Shown: positions 18,772 to 27,267 of the stretch, piece after piece
Layout: each line of letters opens with the position of its first letter
Numbering within the stretch: position 1 is the first letter of the stretch
NCBI GenBank assembly: GCA_964653095.1
Contig: CAZZEH010000027.1
Span: 1 to 44,245, forward strand
Source: JAMLHH01 sp964653095
GTDB lineage: Bacteria > Bacteroidota > Bacteroidia > Chitinophagales > JADIYW01
Reading direction: 5' to 3'
DNA length: 44,245 nt
Translations under genes and position numbers: made by a program
The notes under the pieces: model-generated
What the model saw: only the letters and a program-made list of their open reading frames with translations
Databases searched by the model: none
Told to the model about the DNA's origin: nothing

Positions 18772-19938
18772 TTAAGTAGTCTGATCCCAATTTTTAATGA
18801 ATTGTATTAATGCCTGCTTTGCAGCTTCCAATCCTTCCGGGTCCAAGTTTTCCAAATTGTCCAGGCGGGTATGATACGCCGGGTCATATTTGCCTGAATC
18901 CATTCCAATTATAGTGATTGCCGGGAGTCCCTGAATGGCAAAAGCCGAACCATCTGAGGCACCAATTGGTAAAGGTTTCTTTTTATAAGCAACCCCAGCC
19001 TGTGTAAAGGCATTCTCCATTTTTTGAATCAAATCATCCGGGTATTTGACTAAAGTATTCCATTCTTTATTTAAGATAGTCAATTGGGACTTGTCTTTAA
19101 TAGTATCCAAGTTAATCAGCACTGCACCTTCTTTCAGAAGTTGTTCTTTGTGTTTTTTGACATAAGCTTCTGAACCTCTTAATGCAGGTTCTTCACTTCC
19201 AAAGCTGATAACTTTGAGGCGGGTATGATTCAATTTTTCCTTAGAAAAGTGCTTGGCCATTTCCACTGAAATTGCAACACCGGACAAATTATCGGAAGCA
19301 CCATCCACCGGGTCCTCTCCATGCATGAAGAACATAGACAATAATGCAGGTGATACCGCAATGAAAGCATAGTAAGGCCACATGATTGCTCCTTCAGGTG
19401 GTGCAAAATAAGTGTACAACCATAAAACTGACAAATAAATCGGTAAGAGAACATAAGCAAATCCGGAAATTGTGTTCAGAGCGACTCCGATTGTCTTAAA
19501 ATGGTACCACCACTGAAACTCATATACACTGTCTATGTGACCGGCAACTAATAAGGTGGACCTGACTTCTTTTTGAGGTTCGACAGTTCCCTCCACATTC
19601 CATGATTTTTCTTTTGGAAAAAGAAAGTCTAACACATGCCGGTAGGTTAAAAAATGCCACAAAAAAAATATTGCGCCAATACCTGAGATTATTGCGCTAA
19701 TCAATATTCTTTGATTATAATTTGTGGAGAGGAACCATAGAGAAAACCAGTAGATTATACTAAAAATCTTAAGTGATTCGAAATGGGAGGAAAGAGGACT
19801 TTTAAACTCTTCAATTTTGACAGAGTCACAATGCTCTTTGAGTACATCTGCGGTGTATTCCTGAGCTTTCTTTTCTTCTTCAGAGCCACCGGGTCTTCCT
19901 CCAAATTTGGATATGATATCTGAAATAAATTCCTTCAT
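18772..19938 (-). CDS. Membrane-bound M28-family aminopeptidase
   Basis: A 388-residue zinc peptidase with an M28 fold interrupted by membrane segments. Residues 15-30 (KFGGRPGGSEEEKKAQ) are the usual M28 entry motif. Two hydrophobic helices occur near residues 57-95 and at least two more at about 155-210. The di-zinc ligands are visible in VAGHIDSVYEF, DGASDNLSGVA, FGSEEPALRGSEAY and YHTRLDNLENLD. It probably removes N-terminal residues from peptides at the inner membrane. It is the first gene of a pair with the split amidase. A TATCTTAG -7 box is 34 bases upstream. Confidence 0.85.
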   Translation of the reverse strand: MKEFISDIISKFGGRPGGSEEEKKAQEYTADVLKEHCDSVKIEEFKSPLSSHFESLKIFSIIYWFSLWFLSTNYNQRILISAIISGIGAIFFLWHFLTYRHVLDFLFPKEKSWNVEGTVEPQKEVRSTLLVAGHIDSVYEFQWWYHFKTIGVALNTISGFAYVLLPIYLSVLWLYTYFAPPEGAIMWPYYAFIAVSPALLSMFFMHGEDPVDGASDNLSGVAISVEMAKHFSKEKLNHTRLKVISFGSEEPALRGSEAYVKKHKEQLLKEGAVLINLDTIKDKSQLTILNKEWNTLVKYPDDLIQKMENAFTQAGVAYKKKPLPIGASDGSAFAIQGLPAITIIGMDSGKYDPAYHTRLDNLENLDPEGLEAAKQALIQFIKNWDQTT

Positions 19939-19972
19939 GATAAATGTAAATTACAGCTTAATTATGATTTGA

Positions 19973-19980
19973 CTAAGATA
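19973..19980 (-). promoter_or_regulatory. -7 promoter box of the M28 peptidase gene
   Basis: TATCTTAG on the minus strand, 34 bases upstream of the ATG, is identical to the mvaD box and one base from TAnnTTTG. Confidence 0.4.
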
Positions 19981-20040
19981 TTGAAAAATAAGCTTTCTTA
20001 AAACACAAGTTTAGGAAATATCCAAAATCAAATTTAGCCG

Positions 20041-20067
20041 TAAAATTTGTCAAATTCTGTTGACGAA
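20041..20067 (-). terminator. Weak terminator-like hairpin after the HldD-like gene
   Basis: On the minus strand an 8-bp stem (20060-20067 with 20046-20053, one G-U pair, 6-base loop) is followed directly by TTTTA. It lies about 54 bases past the epimerase stop. The stem is AT-rich, so efficiency is doubtful. Confidence 0.4.
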
Positions 20068-20120
20068 AAATAAAATAGAAGCGCTCGAATTCCTTCCACG
20101 AGATGTTCAAATGGAATAAA

Positions 20121-21008
20121 TTATATAAGATTTTCTATTCTTTTAAAAGAATATCCTCCCAGTTTTGACAATAAATCTTCATTCTCAGCTTTTGTATATA
20201 TCTGATAGTGCTTTTTCAGCTCTTTCGGCATTGGAACCCAATTGATTTTTGCATGATATTTTTGAGCAATCTTTTGGGCAATCAGTTCAAAAGATACTGC
20301 TTTACCCGTTCCCAAATTATAAATGCCATAAATTTTCCTGCTGAAAGCTTTGTACATAATTTTTGTCACATCGTCCACAGATATAAAGTCTCTTAGATAA
20401 TCTCCGGAGTTATAAAATAGGTTTATCTGTTTCATTTTTTGAGCCTGAGAGCGAAATTTAAAATATGGACTGGCCTGTTCTTTTTTGTGTCGTTCATTAT
20501 TTCCAAAAACGTTGAAGAGTCTCAAAGAGGTAAGCTTTAACAAAGGATTTCTCTTGAGGGATATCTGGATATAATGATCTATCACCATTTTTGAATAGGC
20601 ATATATAGAAAAAAATTGATTACCGCTATTTATACTGCTAGAAAAATTATGCCCGTATATAGATGCGGAAGAGGTGAATATTAAGTGAATTTTTTCCTTT
20701 ACGGCAAATTGAATTAAAATTTTAGAACAGTAGATATTAAGCAGATTGATTCGTTGCCAATTGGTTTCCGTTGTGGAAGAAAGAGCACCCACATGAAAAA
20801 TACAATCAAAATTGGCAAACGATTCAATTTGTTCTAAAAAATTATCAAGCCGCAGATAATCAACCGAAGTGCTTTTCGGAAAATATTCTTCGCGCAGTTG
20901 ATTGTGGATATCAATTCCAAGGATTTGGATATTAGTTTGGCTTGACAAGAATTGCACCAGATGGCTACCTATAAAGCCATTTATTCCTGTTACAATTACC
21001 TTTTGCAT
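20121..21008 (-). CDS. NAD(P)-dependent sugar epimerase, HldD (ADP-heptose 6-epimerase)-like
   Basis: A 295-residue short-chain dehydrogenase/reductase-type epimerase. VTGINGFIGSHL is the nucleotide-binding glycine motif, SSASIYG holds the catalytic Ser, and YAYSKM the Tyr and Lys. Several segments follow E. coli HldD closely: GALSSTTETNW (HldD GACSSTTEWD), DYLRDFISVDDV (HldD FKRDFVYVGDV), and GIYNLGTGKAVSFE (HldD GIFNLGTGRAESFQ). This supports ADP-glycero-manno-heptose epimerisation for lipopolysaccharide core synthesis. The protein ends about 15-20 residues short of HldD and no other heptose genes are present, so a related substrate is possible. A TATCTTTA box lies 13 bases upstream. Confidence 0.75.
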   Translation of the reverse strand: MQKVIVTGINGFIGSHLVQFLSSQTNIQILGIDIHNQLREEYFPKSTSVDYLRLDNFLEQIESFANFDCIFHVGALSSTTETNWQRINLLNIYCSKILIQFAVKEKIHLIFTSSASIYGHNFSSSINSGNQFFSIYAYSKMVIDHYIQISLKRNPLLKLTSLRLFNVFGNNERHKKEQASPYFKFRSQAQKMKQINLFYNSGDYLRDFISVDDVTKIMYKAFSRKIYGIYNLGTGKAVSFELIAQKIAQKYHAKINWVPMPKELKKHYQIYTKAENEDLLSKLGGYSFKRIENLI

Positions 21009-21021
21009 CCTGTAAAAATAC

Positions 21022-21029
21022 TAAAGATA
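21022..21029 (-). promoter_or_regulatory. -7 promoter box of the HldD-like gene
   Basis: TATCTTTA on the minus strand matches seven of eight positions of TAnnTTTG and lies 13 bases upstream of the ATG. Confidence 0.4.
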
Positions 21030-21198
21030 CTTTTGACTGCCTGAAAATTTCAGAATGCGTTCTTAATAAAAAATAATACCAGACTGTTTCGCAGTCTTTT
21101 GTTTTGGCAATAAAGACAACGACCTTATCTTATCAGTTTTTATTTCAAATTTTTTGTTCGATATTTATATTCAATCACTATCTAAAAGACTTACAAAA

Positions 21199-22200
21199 AT
21201 GAAACTATTTTCTAATCCTGACGATCAGGCATTTTTTGACAAAAACGGGTATTTGGTTATAGACTCTCTCAATTCTGAAGAAGTTGCTGATTTAGTAGAG
21301 TATTATAATAGCATTGATAACAGTTATAGTCATGGAATGCATTTTCATGTGAGCTTGTACAGCAAAGACAAAGATTTAAAAGTTGGCGTAATACAAAAAT
21401 TAGAATCAACAGTTTATGAACGCATCAAGCATTTTTTTGTTCCAAGCAAAATGGTGACCGGGTCTTTTGTTGTAAAAGAACCCTGTACGAATTGTTTCGT
21501 TCCACCCCATCAGGATTGGTCATTCACGGACTCTTCCAAATACAATTCCGTCAATGTTTGGACTGCTCTTCAGGATACCAATATTGAAAACGGTACTATG
21601 GCTGCTTTGCCCGGGAGCCACAAATGGAAGGACTTTCCCCGTGCATCTCCTTCACCCGGCTTCATCACTCCTTATCAGAAAAATGATTTAGAATTATTTC
21701 CATATATGACACTTGTCAATTTAAAAGCCGGACAGTCCATAATCTTCGAAAACAGAACTTTACACGCTACAACACCAAACAGAAGTAATCAATCAAGACT
21801 TGCCACAGTAATCACTATTGTACAAAAAGAAGCACCTATTATTCATTATAACATCATTCCCGGCTCTAAGCCTCAGCAAGTGCGGCAATACGTTGTAGAT
21901 GAGGATTTTTATGTGAAGTATAGTAATCTTCGACTATTGGAAATGCAAAAAAGTGGTGAAGAAATTATAGGCTACGAAAAAGGAGCTGTGACAGTTAATG
22001 ATCCAAAAATTCTGACCAAGGAAGAGCTAATAGAAATGGCTGAAGATTTGGGATGCAGCAAAGACTTAGAGTTAGAAAAATTTCTAAAAAAGTTTTACAG
22101 TGAAATATCCGCAATAAAAAAGGATGAATTTATACAGCCTGAAAATAAAGGACTGCTTTCTAAAATCAAAAACATGATTTATACGCTCAGTAAATCGTAG
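21199..22200 (+). CDS. Phytanoyl-CoA dioxygenase (PhyH)-family Fe(II)/2-oxoglutarate oxygenase
   Basis: About 333 residues from ATG 21199. The frame is open to a TTG at 21154, but nothing favours that longer start. FDKNGYLVIDSL is the family's N-terminal signature. PPHQDWSF gives the HxD iron ligands; the distal His is in TLHATTPN and an Arg (QSRLA) follows for 2-oxoglutarate. GTMAALPGSHKW is also typical of PhyH enzymes. The C-terminal 100 residues are charged and probably helical. It is first in a plus-strand run leading to an ABC polysaccharide exporter, so it may hydroxylate a sugar or lipid of the exported glycan. That role is inferred from position. Confidence 0.82.
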   Translation: MKLFSNPDDQAFFDKNGYLVIDSLNSEEVADLVEYYNSIDNSYSHGMHFHVSLYSKDKDLKVGVIQKLESTVYERIKHFFVPSKMVTGSFVVKEPCTNCFVPPHQDWSFTDSSKYNSVNVWTALQDTNIENGTMAALPGSHKWKDFPRASPSPGFITPYQKNDLELFPYMTLVNLKAGQSIIFENRTLHATTPNRSNQSRLATVITIVQKEAPIIHYNIIPGSKPQQVRQYVVDEDFYVKYSNLRLLEMQKSGEEIIGYEKGAVTVNDPKILTKEELIEMAEDLGCSKDLELEKFLKKFYSEISAIKKDEFIQPENKGLLSKIKNMIYTLSKS

Positions 22201-22260
22201 GGTGACTATTTAGTCCAAGCATAGAGGCAGAGTGTTTTTTATGTTTTAAAATCTATAGAA

Positions 22261-23070
22261 ATGTATATTAATCAGTCCTCTCCAGAAACTGCAAATGAAT
22301 ATCTGAAAAGGATCAATGACCATAGAGAATTTATCTTAATTCTTGTCAAAAGAGGGTTAAGAATTAAACTAAAAAGAACATGGGCAGGTGTCCTATGGAT
22401 TTTAATCAATCCAATAATTAGTATCTCTATCTATACTCTTTTCTTTGGGTTCCTGATGAAAGTGTCATGGGCTGAAGATTCGTATCTCTTTTATTTGTTT
22501 AGTGGATTTTGTATCTGGAATCTTTTTTCCAATATCAGTATTCAGGGGGGCAATGCATTGATTACCAATCAGGAAATTATCAAAAAGAATCCTTTTCCTC
22601 GCATTTCTGTCATTATTGCACAAGCTCTTCAAAATTTAATAGAGCAGAGTCCTTTTATTTTGGCTATATGCATTGCGGCTATTATCTTAAGACATCCTCC
22701 ATTGGGACAAATTACACTGTTCCCTATTTCACTCATACTTACTATTTTATTATCATTTTCAGTTTCATTGATTATAGCCCGGCTGAGTCTGAATAAAAGA
22801 GATATCCTACACGTTTCTCCTTACCTGTTCCAGATAATAATTTGGTTCTCACCGGTTTTTTATCCACTCAATATCATCCCTGAGTCATTACAGGTTTATG
22901 CCTATATCAATCCAATTTGCGGGCTGTTGGACATGTTTAGATACTCTGTACACCTGCAAGATACACTCAGTCAGGCCGCAATTTTTTCAGCATTATCCTC
23001 ACTTTTATATTTGCTCATAGCCTTTTTTGCGTTCAAAAATATAGACAAAAACATTCCAGATTATTTGTAA
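22261..23070 (+). CDS. wzm: ABC-2 type polysaccharide/O-antigen exporter permease (Wzm-like)
   Basis: A 269-residue inner-membrane protein with six hydrophobic segments and the ABC2_membrane fold. The N-terminal amphipathic part RELILILVKRGLRIKLKRTWAG-like region precedes the first helix (the motif GVLWILINPI is typical of Wzm/TagG). The FSPVFYP motif before the last helices is also characteristic. It should form the channel that flips undecaprenyl-linked O-antigen to the periplasm, working with the ATPase encoded 1.1 kb downstream. A methyltransferase gene lies between the two subunits. Confidence 0.88.
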   Translation: MYINQSSPETANEYLKRINDHREFILILVKRGLRIKLKRTWAGVLWILINPIISISIYTLFFGFLMKVSWAEDSYLFYLFSGFCIWNLFSNISIQGGNALITNQEIIKKNPFPRISVIIAQALQNLIEQSPFILAICIAAIILRHPPLGQITLFPISLILTILLSFSVSLIIARLSLNKRDILHVSPYLFQIIIWFSPVFYPLNIIPESLQVYAYINPICGLLDMFRYSVHLQDTLSQAAIFSALSSLLYLLIAFFAFKNIDKNIPDYL

Positions 23071-23175
23071 AAGCAGATTATAAAGATATTGCTTGAAAAA
23101 TATCGTCTACAGAAATACTAAAACCATGCTTAACCATAATCTTTTTTAATCAATTATAATACAGAATAAAATTAC

Positions 23176-24006
23176 ATGAAGAATTTAATCAAGTCTATCT
23201 TTTCGAAAAATAAAAATTACACTAAAGTAGATTATGCACAAACAGATGATGTGAAAAAATATTACGAGAACTGGACAGATCGTTATATGAAAAGTTTTGG
23301 AGAAATCTTTCAGTCAAAAAGAGCTAATTCAAACGAAGAACTAATCGAATACTTCATTAAACAGATGGGTGTAGCCGATGAGATGAAGATAATGGATGCA
23401 GGCTGTGGAGTATGTGGTCCTGCAATGATGATTGCTCAAAAATTCAATGTAAAAATAGATGCATTAACCATATCTGATACTCAGGTTAAAATAAGCAAAA
23501 AACGTATTAAGCACGAAAATTTACAAGATAGAATAACTGTATATCAGGCAGATTTTCATGACTTATCAGAATTCCCAAATACAAGTTATGATATTATCTA
23601 TTTTATGGAATCTCTTGTACATTCTAACCAACCTAATTTAGTAATTGAACAAGTTTATAATAAGTTAAAACCTGATGGTATATTATATATAAAAGATCTT
23701 TTTGAAAAAACAGCCTATTCAAAAAATGAGTTGAAGGATATTCAACACTGGGTGGAGCATAATAATAAGAATATTCATCTTAACATATCGAAGAAGGAAG
23801 ATATCCTATATATTCTACGTGAGATAGGATTTCAGTTGGAGTTTTGTATGTTGATGAGAATACCAACCAACCAAGACATTGGAAACAGATTTGTAGTAGA
23901 AAACTCTATTATGCCAGACCCAATAACAAATTCTCTTCCTCCCTACTTAGAATGGTATGAGATAAAAGCTATAAAACCCGGTCCTAACATAGTGTATAAA
24001 ATGTAG
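23176..24006 (+). CDS. Class I SAM-dependent methyltransferase of the export locus
   Basis: A 276-residue Rossmann-fold methyltransferase. MKIMDAGCGVCGPAMMIA is motif I (SAM binding), DALTISDTQVKISKKR carries the acidic residue after strand 2, and YDIIYFMESLVHS is motif IV. KPDGILYIKDLF follows as post-motif II. It resembles the UbiE/small-molecule subgroup. Its place between Wzm and Wzt suggests it methylates the exported glycan, possibly a chain-end mark as in E. coli O8/O9, although a kinase domain like that of WbdD is absent. Base composition is low in G+C compared with genes further right. Confidence 0.82.
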   Translation: MKNLIKSIFSKNKNYTKVDYAQTDDVKKYYENWTDRYMKSFGEIFQSKRANSNEELIEYFIKQMGVADEMKIMDAGCGVCGPAMMIAQKFNVKIDALTISDTQVKISKKRIKHENLQDRITVYQADFHDLSEFPNTSYDIIYFMESLVHSNQPNLVIEQVYNKLKPDGILYIKDLFEKTAYSKNELKDIQHWVEHNNKNIHLNISKKEDILYILREIGFQLEFCMLMRIPTNQDIGNRFVVENSIMPDPITNSLPPYLEWYEIKAIKPGPNIVYKM

Positions 24007-24068
24007 TGCCAAAAATATCTTCCCTTCTATTGTTGCTTTGAATCATTAAAAGCAAGTAAACAAAAGCT

Positions 24069-24123
24069 GTGAGTTATAATGTACCCCATGAAATTGATCA
24101 AAAATTATTATAACTTAACTCAC
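24069..24123. repeat. Two overlapping inverted repeats in the wzt leader
   Basis: GTGAGTTA (24069-24076) can pair with TAACTCAC (24116-24123), and GTTATAAT (24073-24080) can pair with ATTATAAC (24107-24114). The two 8-bp stems share the GTTA segment and exclude each other. They lie in the 207-base gap between the methyltransferase and wzt genes. Confidence 0.45.
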
Positions 24124-24213
24124 CATATGTCATATTAATGAGACATTACTATGGTTCAAATCTTATCAATAAAAGAGTAACAAAAAAATTATTCAACGTC
24201 AGTCTTTTATATC

Positions 24214-25437
24214 ATGGATCTTAAAGAAAATATAATCAGTGTAGAGAATTTAAGTAAGGTATTTAAAACAGCAGAGACCTCTAAAAATAGAAAAGCACAA
24301 CCATTTTACGCATTAAAGGATATTAGCTTTAATATCTATCCTAATAAAACCATAGGCATTATTGGTAAAAACGGCTCTGGGAAATCAACTTTACTTAAGA
24401 TTTTAGCTAATATAATTAGCCCTAGTTCAGGGCAAGTGACTATAAATGGGAAAGTAGCATCAGTATTGAAAATTGGTGCGGGATTTCATCCTGATCTTAC
24501 CGGACGCGAAAATATATTCTTCTATGGGGCTCTCTTAGGCATGAGAGAAAGTGATATTCGTGAAAAATTTGAACAAATTGTATCTTTTAGTGAATTAGAA
24601 CCTTTTATAGATGAGCCAGTAAAGAATTATTCTGATGGAATGTATCTACGCCTGGCTTTTTCTGTAGTAGTGCATACAAATGTAGATATTATACTATTTG
24701 ACGAGGTCCTAACAGTAGGTGATAGTTCTTTTAATATAAAAAGTTTCTCTAAAATAAGAGAGCTAAAAAAAAGAAAAACGATAATTCTTGTTTCTCACAA
24801 CATGGATGATATCGTAAAAATATGCGATGAATGTATTTGGATTAACGAAGGAGAAATTAAATTCAAAGGAAATCCTAGTACTGTGGTTTCACTATATATG
24901 GAATCTAATTGGCTAACAAGTAAAGTTCAAAAACTATCTAATAATACCAACCACTATCACTATCAATTAATGGAAAAAAATGTTGACAACACCATTCAAT
25001 TGAAATATATTGATATTAAGGAGAATAGTAAAGAAAAAATAGCAGAAGGCATATCATATAACAATGGTTTTCAAATAGATATCATGATTTGTGTATCTAA
25101 AGATTATTTGGAAGGCTTATTGCCTAGTATTGTTCTTTTTAATCAAAATGATATGCCTATTGCTTTAAGTTCAACTGCCTTCGATAATAAATCGAGATTA
25201 AATATATCTAGAAAAGGTAATTATAGAATAAAATGCAACTTTCCGCTTCAGTTTTTAAATATAGGAATATATAAAATCTATTTCTATCTATTTGATCATT
25301 TGGACAATGCTGTTTATAGAAATAACCAACCTGTCTCTTTCAGAATAATCTGCGAGGAGTCCTTACAAAGTGAAAGCTTAATTAAAAGTAGTTTTAGTAT
25401 CTCTCCTGCTTTCAATTGGTCGATTGAAGAAGAATAA
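24214..25437 (+). CDS. wzt: ABC polysaccharide exporter ATPase with C-terminal glycan-binding domain (Wzt-like)
   Basis: A 407-residue ATPase. The nucleotide-binding half shows Walker A GKNGSGKST (residues 51-59), the signature NYSDGMYLRLAFS (a Wzt-type variant of LSGGQ), Walker B DIILFDEVLTVGD, and switch His in LVSHNMDD. Residues from about 245 to 407 form an added beta-sandwich like the Wzt C-terminal domain that recognises the modified end of the O-antigen chain in E. coli O9a/O8. It pairs with the Wzm-like permease upstream. The presence of this domain together with the adjacent methyltransferase suggests export coupled to chain-end recognition. The gene is AT-rich (18 G+C in 60 bases at 24241-24300). 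Confidence 0.88.
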   Translation: MDLKENIISVENLSKVFKTAETSKNRKAQPFYALKDISFNIYPNKTIGIIGKNGSGKSTLLKILANIISPSSGQVTINGKVASVLKIGAGFHPDLTGRENIFFYGALLGMRESDIREKFEQIVSFSELEPFIDEPVKNYSDGMYLRLAFSVVVHTNVDIILFDEVLTVGDSSFNIKSFSKIRELKKRKTIILVSHNMDDIVKICDECIWINEGEIKFKGNPSTVVSLYMESNWLTSKVQKLSNNTNHYHYQLMEKNVDNTIQLKYIDIKENSKEKIAEGISYNNGFQIDIMICVSKDYLEGLLPSIVLFNQNDMPIALSSTAFDNKSRLNISRKGNYRIKCNFPLQFLNIGIYKIYFYLFDHLDNAVYRNNQPVSFRIICEESLQSESLIKSSFSISPAFNWSIEEE

Positions 25438-25487
25438 AATGTAACTTTGAGAATAAGTTTAGCCCTCACTAAAACTTCAATATCAGT

Positions 25488-26573
25488 ATGGATTGCAGCT
25501 CATCATTTTCATTTCGGAACATAGGAAAAATATTCCGGTTTAATCATTGGTGGAATTATAAAACTTCGCACATACTTGCGTTTACTTACCTGTATAATAT
25601 TTATTTTGAGATTCCGCTATCCAATCGAATTGCAATTTTTTTATTGACGATAGTTGCAATTTTTGGAAACGGCGCATTGGGATATGTCATCAACGATTTT
25701 TATGATAAGAAAACAGATGCAATAGCTGGAAAGAAAAACTCCTTAGCTGAAAAATCTTCCGGCTTTATTGTATTGATGATTACAGGTCTTCTTATACTCG
25801 CAATCCTGCCTTGGTTGGTTTTACGTACAAACCTTTATATTTGGCTGGCTCTCCTATTTCAACTCGTACTTTATCTGACCTATTCACATCCGGCAATTCG
25901 TCTGAAAGAAAAGTCTTTTTGGGGACCTCTATGCGACGCATTGTACGGTCATGCTCTGCCAGTTATAATTTTCTGTTACACCTACCAGCAATACTTAACC
26001 GGAGAATTGCCATATCCTGAAATATTGTTTTTTTTAAGCCTGTTTTTTTGGCAGTTTTTTAAAGGAATTAGAAACATTTTTTTACATCAGCTTTCTGACT
26101 TTACCAATGATTCGGTTTCAAATGTAAAAACATTTGCCACAGAGTATGGCAGAGACAGGTTATACAGATTTGTGTTATATATCATATCTCCTCTGGAAAT
26201 TCTTTGCTTTATTATTTTTTCTTTGACTCTCGGTCTTTTAACATATTGGACTCTCTTGTTCTTTTTTGTTTTTATACTGATATATTTTTTAGGACACGGC
26301 CTGTTTAGAAATATAGTATGGAATCCCTCAGAATATTCATCCAATACTTATCTCTATTTCTTAAATGATTTTTACGAAATTTACCTGCCCTTTTCCATGG
26401 TTGCTATTGGTGTGATTTTTCACTCTGAATTAACTGTTTTATTAGCACTCCATGTGATCGTATTTCCATATCAGTTAGTCCGCATTTATATAGATGTCAA
26501 AAAATCCTGCAGAGAGCTTATTATTCAGGCAGAGAATTTTTTTATATTAATTTACAGAAATTTCATTAAATAG
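25488..26573 (+). CDS. UbiA-superfamily prenyltransferase
   Basis: A 361-residue membrane protein with eight or nine hydrophobic helices. The first Asp-rich motif NDFYDKKTDAIAGKKN (Asn69, Asp70, Asp73, Asp77) is the prenyl diphosphate/Mg site of UbiA. The second appears as SDFTNDSVSNVKTFATEYG, with Asp spacing and KTFA like the family's DxxxD...KT motif. UbiA proteins join prenyl groups to aromatic, glycerol-phosphate or phosphoribose acceptors. Here the acceptor is unknown. Being directly behind wzt suggests a lipid-linked sugar, as in decaprenylphosphoryl-5-phosphoribose synthase, but quinone or hopanoid-type roles are not excluded. Confidence 0.8.
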   Translation: MDCSSSFSFRNIGKIFRFNHWWNYKTSHILAFTYLYNIYFEIPLSNRIAIFLLTIVAIFGNGALGYVINDFYDKKTDAIAGKKNSLAEKSSGFIVLMITGLLILAILPWLVLRTNLYIWLALLFQLVLYLTYSHPAIRLKEKSFWGPLCDALYGHALPVIIFCYTYQQYLTGELPYPEILFFLSLFFWQFFKGIRNIFLHQLSDFTNDSVSNVKTFATEYGRDRLYRFVLYIISPLEILCFIIFSLTLGLLTYWTLLFFFVFILIYFLGHGLFRNIVWNPSEYSSNTYLYFLNDFYEIYLPFSMVAIGVIFHSELTVLLALHVIVFPYQLVRIYIDVKKSCRELIIQAENFFILIYRNFIK

Positions 26574-26635
26574 GATATCGTTTAAAATTTCATCCGAAAT
26601 AATGCTCAGTATGCAACTGTCTTAACTTCGAAAAT

Positions 26636-27196
26636 ATGTATTTACTGTCCTGGCATTTCGTAAGCATTTTCAGCATTTGTTTTTTTCTTGTTTTGAAAAT
26701 CTGTGAAAAATATGGAGTTTTAAATTATAAAAATTATTCTCCTCAGTGCTTAGCTCAGAATAAAAATCCGGTTTTAAATTTATACAGTAAGCTATGCAGA
26801 TATAATTATACAACAAGTATTTTTGCTCATACCTGTTATTTAAACAGGGTTTCAAGCTACTCTGGTTTTATTGCGAAATATTTGTTAGCTAATGAATACT
26901 TGTTCTTAGCTCAATTGGCCGGATGGCTATATAATTTATCGCTTTTTGTCAGAAATCAAGATCCCCATAAAGAATTAAATATTATAGCCTTGGAGTATAT
27001 TGTGTTTTTCTTAATACTTCAAGTGTATTTACTCTTTAAATCCGAGAGAATATTTTCAGGGGAAGAGCCCGTTTTTATCAGATTATCTCCATTGTTGTTT
27101 GCGTTATCATTTGTCGGAGTACTGATTGAATATTTATTTAAACTTGCTTTTATCGACAGATTAAAACAGATAAGTCGCAATAAAAAAAGTTCATGA
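26636..27196 (+). CDS. Small multi-pass membrane protein, unknown function
   Basis: A 186-residue protein with hydrophobic segments at about residues 3-22, 85-105, 118-135 and 148-168, a Cys-rich loop between the first two (residues 41-68), and a basic C-terminal tail (RLKQISRNKKSS). It follows the UbiA gene by 62 bases on the same strand and ends 71 bases from the convergent glyS gene. I do not recognise the family. A partner role for the UbiA enzyme is a guess from adjacency. Confidence 0.6.
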   Translation: MYLLSWHFVSIFSICFFLVLKICEKYGVLNYKNYSPQCLAQNKNPVLNLYSKLCRYNYTTSIFAHTCYLNRVSSYSGFIAKYLLANEYLFLAQLAGWLYNLSLFVRNQDPHKELNIIALEYIVFFLILQVYLLFKSERIFSGEEPVFIRLSPLLFALSFVGVLIEYLFKLAFIDRLKQISRNKKSS

Positions 27197-27267
27197 AGAC
27201 AAACTCTTTTGCAAGGTAATAATAGACTGTATCGACTTTCAAAGCAGTCACAACTGCCCACTAAAAG

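Noticed and set aside
20121..21008. Firm hldD assignment
   Set aside because: Motif matches are good, but the C-terminus is short and no other heptose genes are present, so I kept it as HldD-like without a symbol.
23075..23142. AGATTAT/ATAATCT repeat followed by T6 after the Wzm-like gene
   Set aside because: Seven AT-rich pairs across a 54-base loop would not make a stable terminator.
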